Shown: positions 52,583 through 60,545 of the stretch, piece after piece
How positions within the stretch are numbered: the first letter of the stretch is position 1
Layout of the letters: each line of letters opens with the position of its first letter
Assembly (NCBI GenBank): GCA_946184615.1
Contig: CAMHFN010000004.1
Location: 1 to 64,000 of the forward strand
DNA: 64,000 nucleotides
Source: an uncultured Bacteroidales bacterium
Lineage (GTDB): Bacteria; Bacteroidota; Bacteroidia; Bacteroidales; F082
Reading direction: 5' to 3'
Notes under the pieces: model-generated
The model's input: only the letters and a program-made list of their open reading frames with translations
What the model was told of the DNA's origin: nothing
Databases searched by the model: none
Translations under genes and position numbers: made by a program

Positions 52583-52777
52583 ATGAAAACATACAAATGG
52601 CTCAGAGGACTCCTAAAAGCATCGGCTTTCGCCACGGTGATGTTCGTCATGCAAGCCTGCTATGGAGCACCGCATCCCATGGATGACCCCTATTATAACG
52701 ACGAGGAAGAGACCTACCAGCCGACAGACACCCTGCAAGTCGACCAGGAGGCTCCTATGGAAGTCGAGGCAGAATAA
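52583..52777 (+). CDS. Small lipoprotein of an rSAM/lipoprotein system
   Basis: 64 residues: a lipoprotein signal ending FVMQAC with Cys26, then YGAPHPMDDPYYND and an acidic, Pro/Thr-rich tail. I recall a Bacteroidales family of small lipoproteins (TIGR04134) with a 'YGxP' motif next to the Cys that is always paired with a SPASM radical SAM enzyme (TIGR04133). The size, the YGAP motif and the enzyme encoded three bases downstream fit. The lipoprotein is a candidate substrate of the enzyme, but the modification is unknown. Only six or so residues have a candidate reactive character (Tyr, Asp, Cys), and no core peptide or leader boundary is evident. Confidence 0.82.
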   Translation: MKTYKWLRGLLKASAFATVMFVMQACYGAPHPMDDPYYNDEEETYQPTDTLQVDQEAPMEVEAE

Positions 52778-52780
52778 TCC

Positions 52781-53845
52781 ATGCTTCAGGCTTTCCACAA
52801 TTATTTCAGAAAAAAAGAGACCCAGCTCCACGAGCTGAATTATCTCTTTTGGGAATGCACTCAGCGTTGCAATCTTAACTGCAGACATTGCGGTTCAGAT
52901 TGCACCGCTTCTTCTTTATATAGAGACATGCCTTTTGAGGATTTCCTGAAGGCCATTGAGCCTTTGGAAACCCAATTCAAGCGCGATTCCGTCTTTGTAG
53001 TGATTACTGGCGGCGAGCCCTTAGTACGGAAGGACTTGGCCGATTGTGGGCGACAGTTGCGCCAGCACGGCTTCCCCTGGGGCATTGTCAGCAACGGTTG
53101 GGCTTACGACGAAGCACGGCACAAGGAGTTGATGGACGCCGGATTGTGCAGCGTTACCTTCAGTCTGGACGGCTTACCTGAAACCCATGATGCCTTTCGC
53201 AAACGTCAAGGCAGCTTCGACCATGCCTTACAGGCCATTGACCTGGTGGCGAATGAAAAACGGCTGCCCACCTATGACATTGTGACTTGTGTGAGCCCGA
53301 TGAACCTGGGCGAATTGGAGGAATTGAAACAGTTACTTATCGCTCATCACGTAAAGGCTTGGCGTTTTTTCACCATCGAACCTATCGGAAGAGCCGCCCA
53401 AGACCCCAACCTCCAGCTCAGCAATACCCAGTTCAAGCAGCTGATGGATTTCATTGTCGCTACCCGGAAAGAAGGAAAAATCCATGCCACCTTCAGCTGT
53501 GAAGCCTACGTAGGGCCATACGAACGTAAGGTGCGCGACTGGTACTATTTCTGTCGTGCAGGCATCACCATTGGGTCGGTGTTGGTGGACGGATCCATCT
53601 CGGCTTGTCCCAACATCAACCGTAAATTGTTTGTCCAAGGCAACATCTACCAAGACGACTTCCTCGACGTGTGGGAGAACCGTTTCCAGCCTTTCCGCAA
53701 CCGTACTTGGATGAAAACTGGGATTTGCAAGGACTGCAAAGTTTACAAAAATTGTCTTGGCGGTGCCATGCACCTGCATCACTCCAACACGGGTGAAATT
53801 ATCCAGTGCCATTATCAAAAACTCATAGGTTCCAACAATGCGTAA
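52781..53845 (+). CDS. Radical SAM/SPASM enzyme of an rSAM/lipoprotein system
   Basis: 354 residues. The SAM 4Fe-4S motif is C30-x3-C34-x2-C37 in QRCNLNCRHCGSD. VVITGGEPLVRKD and FSLDGLPETHDAFR are typical of the twitch/SPASM peptide-modifying group. The C-terminal SPASM cysteines appear in YFCRAGITIG, ISACPNIN, GICKDCKVYKNCLGG and the final IIQCHYQ. These would hold two auxiliary clusters. The enzyme is cytosolic. Together with the lipoprotein three bases upstream and the CotH gene overlapping by eight bases downstream, it forms a compact operon. The family name TIGR04133 is from memory. Confidence 0.9.
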   Translation: MLQAFHNYFRKKETQLHELNYLFWECTQRCNLNCRHCGSDCTASSLYRDMPFEDFLKAIEPLETQFKRDSVFVVITGGEPLVRKDLADCGRQLRQHGFPWGIVSNGWAYDEARHKELMDAGLCSVTFSLDGLPETHDAFRKRQGSFDHALQAIDLVANEKRLPTYDIVTCVSPMNLGELEELKQLLIAHHVKAWRFFTIEPIGRAAQDPNLQLSNTQFKQLMDFIVATRKEGKIHATFSCEAYVGPYERKVRDWYYFCRAGITIGSVLVDGSISACPNINRKLFVQGNIYQDDFLDVWENRFQPFRNRTWMKTGICKDCKVYKNCLGGAMHLHHSNTGEIIQCHYQKLIGSNNA

Positions 53846-55640
53846 ATTCTATCTTACTATATTGTTTTTGATCACTGCGATCTGGTCAGTCGCCCAAACT
53901 GAGAAAGTGCTTTTCTCCGTTCCAGGAGGCTTTTACGAGGATAGCTTCCCGCTCAGCCTCGAATGCCTCTATCCAAACCATCACATCCGCTACACCACCA
54001 ATGGCAACAGTCCAACAGCCTATTCATCATGTTACACTGAACCGTTGACTCTCAACAGTGCCTTGTACTCCACCTCCGACATCTACACGATCGTCAATTG
54101 CATCCCTTCGGTCTATCATCCTACCGACAGTGTCCGTCACTGTATCGTGATTCGTGCAGCGGTGTTTGATGAGAATGACAGCTGCGTCAGTCCCGTGACC
54201 ACCAACAGTTACTTCATCCGCACATTGGGCTGTGACACCCACGGGATGCCTGTGCTTTCCATTACCGCCGACTCCTTGTCGCTTTTCGACTACGAGACAG
54301 GCATCTTCATTCCTGGAATCCATTACAATCCAACTGACAGCACCCACACAGGCAACTATTGCGAACGTGGTCGCGAATGGGAACGGCCCATCAACATGGA
54401 GTTTTATGAGACCGACAACAGGGGCATCAACCAATCTTGCGGTTTGCGCATCCATGGTGGTGCCTCACGTTGGTACCAACAAAAAGGCATGAGACTCTAT
54501 GCCCGTGAAGACTATGGCAAGAAAAAATTCAATTACCGTTTTTTTGAATCGACTGACATAGAGAAATTCAAACACCTCAACCTGCATCCTTTCCGATGCA
54601 GCAACTGGCTACAAACAGGAGGACAAGAATACTTGTCGCAGACCGTAGCCGCAACGCTCGACATCGATGCCATGGCAGTTCGGCAGACCGTGGTCTTCAT
54701 CAACGGAGAATACTGGGGAATCTACACCCTAGAAGAGTCTCCCGATGAACATTACGTCGAAGACCATTACGGCTTTGACGATGAACAAGTCAACATCCTA
54801 AAATACTGGGGTGTGACCCAAAACGGCGATGGAACGGACTGGTGGAATTTTTATACCTGGATCAACACCGCCGACCTAAGCCAACCTGATCAGGCAGCCC
54901 ATGCCTATACTCGCATCGACGTGCCCAGCTTCATCGACTATATCCTCCTGGAAATCTATTCTGCCAACCTCGACTGGCCTCAGAACAACGTACTGCAATG
55001 GCAAGGTGAGACGGGAGGACTTTTCAGATGGCTGTTCTACGATGGTGACGGCTGTTTCACCCGGCCTCAATACGACGCATTTTTTAACGCCTTGAACCAA
55101 GGCGGCAACAGTCGAATACTTAGCCATTTCCTGGAAAGCAAGGATTTCCGCTACAGCTTTTACCAACGATATGTAGAACTGCTGAACGCTTCTTTCAGCG
55201 CACCCTATCTGCAGTCGGTCCTTGACGACTATCGCAGCATCGTTGAGGCTGAGATCCCTGCACAATCCGAACGCTTCGGCTTCCCTCGAAACCTAGACCG
55301 ATGGAACGAGGACATGGAGAAAGCTATGGCGTTTTTCAGAACACGTAACGACTATTTCCAGCAGGAGATTCTTCCTTTTATCTCCGTCGAAGACAGCCTC
55401 GAAACCCGTTTTGTCTGTGCCCCCAACCCTTCTTCAGGTTCCTTTAGGGTAATCATCAACGCAAGCGACAACACCATCTTGCCCCTTACCATCTACGATG
55501 CCATGGGGCGTCTGGTTTACGAAAAAGAGCTCTATGTCTTTGTTTCGGAAAACTACATCCCTATTCAAGCATCCCTTTCTGCAGGGCTATACCTTGTGAA
55601 AATTGGTGAGATCACGAGCCGTTTGGTCATCACGAAATAA
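53838..55640 (+). CDS. CotH kinase-like protein with T9SS sorting domain
   Basis: 600 residues. A signal peptide (to SVAQ) is followed by a chitobiase/hexosaminidase C-terminal-like beta domain (about 25-130, containing HHIRYTTNGNSPTAYSSCY). The CotH domain (about 160-480) has GLRIHGGASRWYQQKGMRLY, VFINGEYWGIYTLEESPDEHYVEDHY and the DGDGCFTRPQ loop. A type A T9SS sorting domain occupies the last 75 residues (CAPNPSSGSFRVIIN). CotH proteins are atypical protein kinases in Bacillus spores; here it would act at the cell surface after T9SS export. The gene overlaps the radical SAM gene by eight bases, so it is co-translated with it. Its substrate is unknown. Confidence 0.87.
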   Translation: MRKFYLTILFLITAIWSVAQTEKVLFSVPGGFYEDSFPLSLECLYPNHHIRYTTNGNSPTAYSSCYTEPLTLNSALYSTSDIYTIVNCIPSVYHPTDSVRHCIVIRAAVFDENDSCVSPVTTNSYFIRTLGCDTHGMPVLSITADSLSLFDYETGIFIPGIHYNPTDSTHTGNYCERGREWERPINMEFYETDNRGINQSCGLRIHGGASRWYQQKGMRLYAREDYGKKKFNYRFFESTDIEKFKHLNLHPFRCSNWLQTGGQEYLSQTVAATLDIDAMAVRQTVVFINGEYWGIYTLEESPDEHYVEDHYGFDDEQVNILKYWGVTQNGDGTDWWNFYTWINTADLSQPDQAAHAYTRIDVPSFIDYILLEIYSANLDWPQNNVLQWQGETGGLFRWLFYDGDGCFTRPQYDAFFNALNQGGNSRILSHFLESKDFRYSFYQRYVELLNASFSAPYLQSVLDDYRSIVEAEIPAQSERFGFPRNLDRWNEDMEKAMAFFRTRNDYFQQEILPFISVEDSLETRFVCAPNPSSGSFRVIINASDNTILPLTIYDAMGRLVYEKELYVFVSENYIPIQASLSAGLYLVKIGEITSRLVITK

Positions 55641-55667
55641 TTTTTTTCAAAAAAAATCACTTTTTTC

Positions 55668-55697
55668 TTGACAACAATGTTTTTTGTTGTAATTTTG
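55668..55697 (+). promoter_or_regulatory. Promoter of the ABC/GntR/M16 operon
   Basis: TTG (55668-55670), 19 bases, TAATTTTG (55690-55697), an excellent Bacteroidota promoter 54 bases upstream of the first ATG. The operator-like palindrome starts two bases after the -7 box. Confidence 0.75.
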
Positions 55698-55698
55698 C

Positions 55699-55722
55699 AG
55701 TGTACTAATTCACTAATACACT
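55699..55722. promoter_or_regulatory. Palindromic operator, probably for the YtrA-type GntR regulator
   Basis: A 24-base imperfect palindrome AGTGTA ... TACACT, 18 of 24 positions symmetric, sits at the expected transcription start. It resembles the AGTGTA-N-TACACT site I recall for YtrA-family repressors (spacing here 12). The encoded GntR/YtrA protein at 58186-58542 would repress its own operon by blocking initiation. An octamer repeat (ACTAATTC, ACTAATAC, ACTAATAA) overlaps it, so part of the symmetry may be due to the repeat. Confidence 0.6.
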
Positions 55723-55727
55723 AATAA
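55704..55727. repeat. Octamer array overlapping the operator
   Basis: ACTAATTC, ACTAATAC, ACTAATAA run head to tail over the operator and into the leader. Confidence 0.5.
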
Positions 55728-55751
55728 ATCACCAATAAAAACCAAGTTAAC

Positions 55752-56576
55752 ATGATTGAAATCAAGAATTTAGACTTCGGCTACAAGAATCAGCCCGTCT
55801 TCAAGAACATCAGCCTGAACTTTGAAAAAGGCAACATTTACGGATTGCTGGGCGAAAACGGCGTGGGCAAGACCACCCTGTTAAAGCTCATCAGCGGATT
55901 GCAAAAACCCACTGCCGGAGAATGCCTCGTCGATGAGGTTGCCCCCTTCAAGCGTTTGCCCGAGACCTTACAAAAAATCTTCTTCATTTCGGAAGACTTC
56001 GCCATCCCAGAAGGCACACCTATTAATAATTTAAAAGAACTTGCTCCCTTCTACCCTAACTGCAACGAGACCCAGTTCATGGAACTCTGCAAGGAAATGG
56101 AGGTCGATCCTACCCGCAAGTTCAGCGAGCTATCCTTCGGCCAGCAGAAAAAATGCCTGATTGCCACTGCGCTAGCCCTCAACACCGACTACCTGCTCCT
56201 CGATGAACCCACCAACGGCTTGGACATCCCCTCCAAGACCCTCTTCCGCCAGGTGATCGCCAAGCACGCCAACGAGAACCGCACCATCATCATCTCCACC
56301 CACCAGGTGAAGGATGTGGAAAACCTCATTGACCCCATCATCATCCTCGACCACGACGAGGTGCTGCTGAAAGCCACCTTCCGCACCATTACTGACAAAC
56401 TCTATTTCGACTATGGTACCGAGAAGGACGACACGGCACTCTATAGCGAGATGATTCCTGGCGGCTACGTCAACGTGACCCGCAACCCCGAAGGCGTGGA
56501 CAGCAAGGTTAGCGTGGAAATCCTCTTCAACACCGTGATGAAGAACAAGGAAACCATCAAACAAATCTTTGGTTAA
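55752..56576 (+). CDS. ABC transporter ATP-binding protein
   Basis: 274 residues. Walker A is LLGENGVGKTTLLKLISG, the signature LSFGQQKK, and Walker B LLLDEPTNGLD, followed by the switch His in TIIISTHQV. The C-terminal region (about 200-274) is short and beta-rich. It likely couples with the two paralogous membrane proteins that follow. It is the first gene of the operon under the promoter at 55668. Arrangement with a YtrA regulator suggests an envelope-stress or antibiotic-type exporter, which is inference. Confidence 0.92.
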   Translation: MIEIKNLDFGYKNQPVFKNISLNFEKGNIYGLLGENGVGKTTLLKLISGLQKPTAGECLVDEVAPFKRLPETLQKIFFISEDFAIPEGTPINNLKELAPFYPNCNETQFMELCKEMEVDPTRKFSELSFGQQKKCLIATALALNTDYLLLDEPTNGLDIPSKTLFRQVIAKHANENRTIIISTHQVKDVENLIDPIIILDHDEVLLKATFRTITDKLYFDYGTEKDDTALYSEMIPGGYVNVTRNPEGVDSKVSVEILFNTVMKNKETIKQIFG

Positions 56577-56590
56577 GAAAGGGCAAAGCC

Positions 56591-57319
56591 ATGAATAACA
56601 AATTTGACTTAAAACGATTCAAGCAGGTCATTGCCGAGGACTGGCGGCTTTATTTCCGTCGGTTCGGCATCACCTTGATTGTATGGACCTGCCTTCCCAT
56701 CCTGCTCTGGATCACTTCCTTGGTGTTTGAGGTTGAGATCGACCCCGGGCCCCGTGCCGGCTTCATCGCCGCTTTCATCTTCGCCACGGTGATGACCGTT
56801 CCCGCACACATGTACGGCAAAGCCAACCTGTCGCGCGAAGGGATCAGCTTTGCGATGCTTCCAGCCACCAATTCCGAGAAATTTCTCAGCATGGTGTTGT
56901 ATTGCTCCATCCTCACTCCCGTCTTTTGCGGTTTGGGTGCCTGGTTGGTGGATTCCCTGATGACCATTCTCCCCTTTGGCGGTTTCAAGGAATTTGTCAA
57001 CCCTTTCTCAGTGGATCACCTTTTCCACAATTTCCTGTTTGCGGCCATGGTTTTCTTCACTGAATCAGCCCTCTTCATGCTGGGCAACATGATCTTCAAG
57101 AAACGCAAGACCGGCAAGACCTTCGCTTGGATTCTCCTGATCCTCTTTGTACTGACATTGATCATTCAGATTGATTTCATTTGGAATGGCCTTGATCACT
57201 TCATGTCACAAATTGCAAGACCCATTATTGTCTATTGGTTGGGCATCGCATTTCTGTTGGTACTCACTACCTGCCTTAATTTGCTCACTTATCGTAGAAT
57301 CAAGAACCAAAAATACTAA
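56591..57319 (+). CDS. ABC-type membrane protein, first paralogue
   Basis: 242 residues with six hydrophobic helices (about 25-43, 55-73, 95-115, 145-165, 180-196, 210-230). The N-terminus FDLKRFKQVIAEDWRLYFRRFG and the motif LSREGISFAMLPATNSEKFLSMVLY align with the next gene. It is probably a permease or accessory membrane subunit for the ATPase encoded 14 bases upstream. No substrate is known. Confidence 0.82.
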   Translation: MNNKFDLKRFKQVIAEDWRLYFRRFGITLIVWTCLPILLWITSLVFEVEIDPGPRAGFIAAFIFATVMTVPAHMYGKANLSREGISFAMLPATNSEKFLSMVLYCSILTPVFCGLGAWLVDSLMTILPFGGFKEFVNPFSVDHLFHNFLFAAMVFFTESALFMLGNMIFKKRKTGKTFAWILLILFVLTLIIQIDFIWNGLDHFMSQIARPIIVYWLGIAFLLVLTTCLNLLTYRRIKNQKY

Positions 57320-57324
57320 TATAT

Positions 57325-58182
57325 ATGAATAACACATTCGATTTCAATCGGTTCGGCAAGCTCCTCGCTTTCGACGGCAGGAAATACCTCCGCAACTTTG
57401 GCCTCACCTTGGCCATCCTCTGCGGCATTCCGATCATAGGCTGGCTCCTCACCTTGATCTTTGGCTTTACCATGCCCACACTGCCTCGCTGGGGAGGCAT
57501 CTATCTTGCCATGTTTCTGGGTATCATCCTGATCCCTGCCAAGGTTTTCGGTGACATCAACCTGCCCCGCGAGGGTGTGTGCTACGCCATGCTGCCTGTC
57601 TCCAACTTGGAGAAATATTTGAGCTATGTGCTTTTCTGCCTACTGACTCCCGTGGCTATTGTCCTTGGTTCCTGGGCAGTTGATTCCCTGCTGACCCTGC
57701 TACCTTTGGGTGGTTTCAATCAATACATCAAGCATTTTGGAATGAACGGCATCATGCAGGACTTTATCGCTGAGATTAGCTCGATGACCAATACCGATGT
57801 CGTTAACGAATTAGGTGAAGATTTTCCAAAAGTTTTCAGCATGTTTGATCGTACCTACAGCATCGGAATGATCATCAGCTTGATCTTTAACGTTGGCCTC
57901 TTCATGTTGGGCAATCTGCTGTTCAAGACCCACAAGACAGGCAAGACTCTTGCCTGTGTAATCGGTGTCTCTTACGTCCTCTCCATGCTGACGCAGGTCT
58001 TCCTTCTGTCAAGAGGCATATTCCCTTGGATGAACGGAAACTCCATGGGCATATCGGCTGACCTCGACACCATCACTAACTTTGTCTCTGGATCGATGAT
58101 CTTCAGCAACATCCTCCGCGCCGTTCTTACTATTGTCCTATACATCGGCATTTTCTTTAAACTAAAAACCCAAAAATATTAA
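57325..58182 (+). CDS. ABC-type membrane protein, second paralogue
   Basis: 285 residues, six helices. It shares with the preceding gene the N-terminus NNTFDFNRFGKLLAFDGRKY, the LPREGVCYAMLPVSNLEKYLSYVLF motif and a C-terminal FKTHKTGKTLACV. A 40-residue insertion near 145-190 (MTNTDVVNELGEDF) is absent from the first paralogue. It starts 5 bases after it. The two probably form a heterodimeric membrane part. Confidence 0.82.
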   Translation: MNNTFDFNRFGKLLAFDGRKYLRNFGLTLAILCGIPIIGWLLTLIFGFTMPTLPRWGGIYLAMFLGIILIPAKVFGDINLPREGVCYAMLPVSNLEKYLSYVLFCLLTPVAIVLGSWAVDSLLTLLPLGGFNQYIKHFGMNGIMQDFIAEISSMTNTDVVNELGEDFPKVFSMFDRTYSIGMIISLIFNVGLFMLGNLLFKTHKTGKTLACVIGVSYVLSMLTQVFLLSRGIFPWMNGNSMGISADLDTITNFVSGSMIFSNILRAVLTIVLYIGIFFKLKTQKY

Positions 58183-58185
58183 GCC

Positions 58186-58542
58186 ATGGAATTCAACGCA
58201 CATAAACCTATTTATCTGCAAATCTGCGACCAGCTTTATGGACAGATCCTGAGCGGCGAGCTCAAAGCCGACGACCGTATCTTATCGGTGCGCGAATACG
58301 GCATCCAACTCGGCGTGAACCCCAACACCATCATGCGTTCCTACGAAACCATGACGGCATCAGGCATCATCTACAACAAACGCGGCATCGGCTATTTCAT
58401 CTCCGCAGAGGCCAAGGATTTGGTCCTCAAGCAGATGAAAGAGGAGTTCATCAACGAGGAACTACCCCAGGTCGTCAAAAAGATGAAACTGTTGGGAATC
58501 ACCAATGAGGAATTTCTTAAATTCGCCGACCAAACCCTTTGA
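58186..58542 (+). CDS. GntR-family transcriptional regulator, YtrA subfamily
   Basis: 118 residues. The winged-helix domain (about 5-75) has PIYLQICDQLYGQILSGELK, RILSVREYGIQLGVNPNTIMRSYETM and GIIYNKRGIGYFIS, as in YtrA proteins. There is only a short C-terminal helix region, not a full effector domain. It is probably a repressor. It sits in the middle of the operon instead of at its head, and the likely operator is the palindrome at 55699-55722. It starts 3 bases after the second membrane gene. Confidence 0.9.
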   Translation: MEFNAHKPIYLQICDQLYGQILSGELKADDRILSVREYGIQLGVNPNTIMRSYETMTASGIIYNKRGIGYFISAEAKDLVLKQMKEEFINEELPQVVKKMKLLGITNEEFLKFADQTL

Positions 58543-58566
58543 TGAATTGTCTCAACAACGATAGCC

Positions 58567-59343
58567 ATGAATGAAATCCTACGCGTTGAGGACTTGACCA
58601 AGACTTTCAAGCTCTCACGAAAACAACAGAAAATAGAAAGGACGGATCGCAACGTCATCGTTGCGGTCAACCAACTTTCGTTCACCGCCAACAAAGGTGA
58701 GATCTTTGGTCTGTTAGGCCCCAACGGTGCCGGCAAGACCACCACGTTGCGCATGCTCTCCACCCTGATTCACCCTGACAGTGGCGATGCCATCCTGGAC
58801 GGTTGCAGCGTGGTACGCCAACCAGAGGAAGTGCGCGGAAAGATAGGTTTCCTTACTTCCGAACTCAAATTGGAAGATTTCTTTACACCGAATTACCTGT
58901 TCGATTTCTTCAGTCACCTGCATCAAGTCGATGAAGCCATCATTAGCGAGCGCAAGCAGCAAATGTTTAGTCGTTTCGGCATTGACAAATTCGCTGAAGT
59001 AAAAGTAGCCAACCTTTCCACTGGAATGAAGCAGAAACTCTCGCTGGTGATTTCCTTGGTTCACAACCCTGACATTATCATTTTCGACGAGCCCACCAAT
59101 GGTCTCGACGTGCTCACTGCCCGTGTGGTGACTGACTATCTCCAAGAGCTACGTTCAGAGGGCAAGACCATTATCCTCAGCACGCATATCTTTAGCCTAG
59201 TGGAACGCCTCTGCGATCGTGTGGGCGTCATCATCGATGGCCGCATGATCTCATGCGGCACCCTCGACGAAGTCTGCAACGGATTGTCGCTGGAGGACCG
59301 TTTTTTCGAGATTTACAAAGAAGTGAAAGGAGGTGAGGAATGA
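58567..59343 (+). CDS. ABC transporter ATP-binding protein (NatA-like)
   Basis: 258 residues. LLGPNGAGKTTTLRMLSTL (Walker A), ANLSTGMKQKLSLVISLVH (signature), IIFDEPTNGLD (Walker B) and the H-loop STHIF are clear. It matches the NatA/CcmA-type ATPases that pair with NatB-like permeases. The next gene encodes such a permease and overlaps it by four bases. The probable role is export of Na+, lipid or a peptide; it cannot be fixed. Confidence 0.93.
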   Translation: MNEILRVEDLTKTFKLSRKQQKIERTDRNVIVAVNQLSFTANKGEIFGLLGPNGAGKTTTLRMLSTLIHPDSGDAILDGCSVVRQPEEVRGKIGFLTSELKLEDFFTPNYLFDFFSHLHQVDEAIISERKQQMFSRFGIDKFAEVKVANLSTGMKQKLSLVISLVHNPDIIIFDEPTNGLDVLTARVVTDYLQELRSEGKTIILSTHIFSLVERLCDRVGVIIDGRMISCGTLDEVCNGLSLEDRFFEIYKEVKGGEE

Positions 59344-60539
59344 AAAAGGGAAATAACACTTGGACGATCATCAAGAAAGAGTTCGCCCGCTTTTTCGGCG
59401 ACAAGCAGTTACTATTCACCACGGTCATCATGCCTGGTCTGCTCATCTACATCATCTACACCCTCATGGGTTCTGGTATGAGTAAGATGGCTACCGAAGG
59501 TGCTGACGACCTAGTCATTGTCCGAGTAGAAAACTTGCCAGAGAGTGTGGCTCCACTATGGGAAAACCTTCCTGCCACTGCGCTATTGCAACAACCCATT
59601 TCAGAAGAGGAGATCGAGAACCTCGAAGACAAGGACCTCAACGAGGTTTTGGCCCGTTTCCCCAAAGGATTCGACACGTTGGTAGCCCACTACAGCGCTG
59701 AAAGCGGTGAGTTGGCACCTAATGTGGAAATCTACTATAATTCAGCCAACAATGCATCCTCTCGTGTGTACCAACTATTGGAAGGCTCTCTCTCGGCCTA
59801 CGAAGACCAACTGAGCAACCGCTTCGACATCAACCGTGCCGACTCGGAAGAAGCCTATTTTGATAGGGCCAACCAAGATGATGTATTGGGCAGCATCCTT
59901 TCCAAACTCATCCCGATGCTGATCTTGATGCTACTCTTCAGCGGAGTGATGGCCATAGCTCCCAGCTCCATTGCTGGCGAGAAAGAACGTGGCACCATTG
60001 CCACGCTACTTGTCACCCCCATGCGGAGGAACGAGTTGGCCTTGGGTAAGATCGTCTCCCTGAGCGGCATAGCGCTATTAAGCGGCATCTCCAGCTTCAT
60101 AGGCATTGTGCTGTCGCTGCCCAAGATGATACAAGCTGACACAGCAGGCATCGAAATGGGTCTCAACTACACTAGTGCCGACTATGCGGTACTGTTGCTG
60201 ACCATCTTGGCCACAGTCCTGATCATGGCCTCCATGGTAAGCCTACTCTCCGCTTTGGCCAAGGACGTCAAAAACGCTGGCACCATGATCGTTCCCTTTA
60301 TGCTGGTGGTTATGTTCTGTGGCCTGACACCGATGTTCCAAAGTGGCACCCCTGTTGGCCTGGCATCCTACCTCATTCCATTCTACAACTCCATCCAAGT
60401 AATGACTTCCGTATTTGCCCACGAGATGAAATGGTTGCCTGCCATTGTCATGCTAGCCTCCAACGTGGTTTATACAGGCGTCGCCGTTTGGGGTCTCACC
60501 CGAATGTTCAACAGCGAAAAAATCATGTTCTCAAAATAA
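59340..60539 (+). CDS. ABC transporter permease (NatB/ABC-2 type)
   Basis: 399 residues. One N-terminal helix (about 25-45) is followed by a large extracytoplasmic region (about 50-175). Five or six helices come next (about 180-395), with GEKERGTIATLLVTPMRRNELALGKIVS, the ABC-2 'ERxxGT' motif. It is the partner of the overlapping ATPase gene. NatB of Bacillus has the same topology. The exported substrate is unknown. The M16 gene follows after 6 bases, in the same operon. Confidence 0.92.
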   Translation: MKKGNNTWTIIKKEFARFFGDKQLLFTTVIMPGLLIYIIYTLMGSGMSKMATEGADDLVIVRVENLPESVAPLWENLPATALLQQPISEEEIENLEDKDLNEVLARFPKGFDTLVAHYSAESGELAPNVEIYYNSANNASSRVYQLLEGSLSAYEDQLSNRFDINRADSEEAYFDRANQDDVLGSILSKLIPMLILMLLFSGVMAIAPSSIAGEKERGTIATLLVTPMRRNELALGKIVSLSGIALLSGISSFIGIVLSLPKMIQADTAGIEMGLNYTSADYAVLLLTILATVLIMASMVSLLSALAKDVKNAGTMIVPFMLVVMFCGLTPMFQSGTPVGLASYLIPFYNSIQVMTSVFAHEMKWLPAIVMLASNVVYTGVAVWGLTRMFNSEKIMFSK

Positions 60540-60545
60540 ATAACA

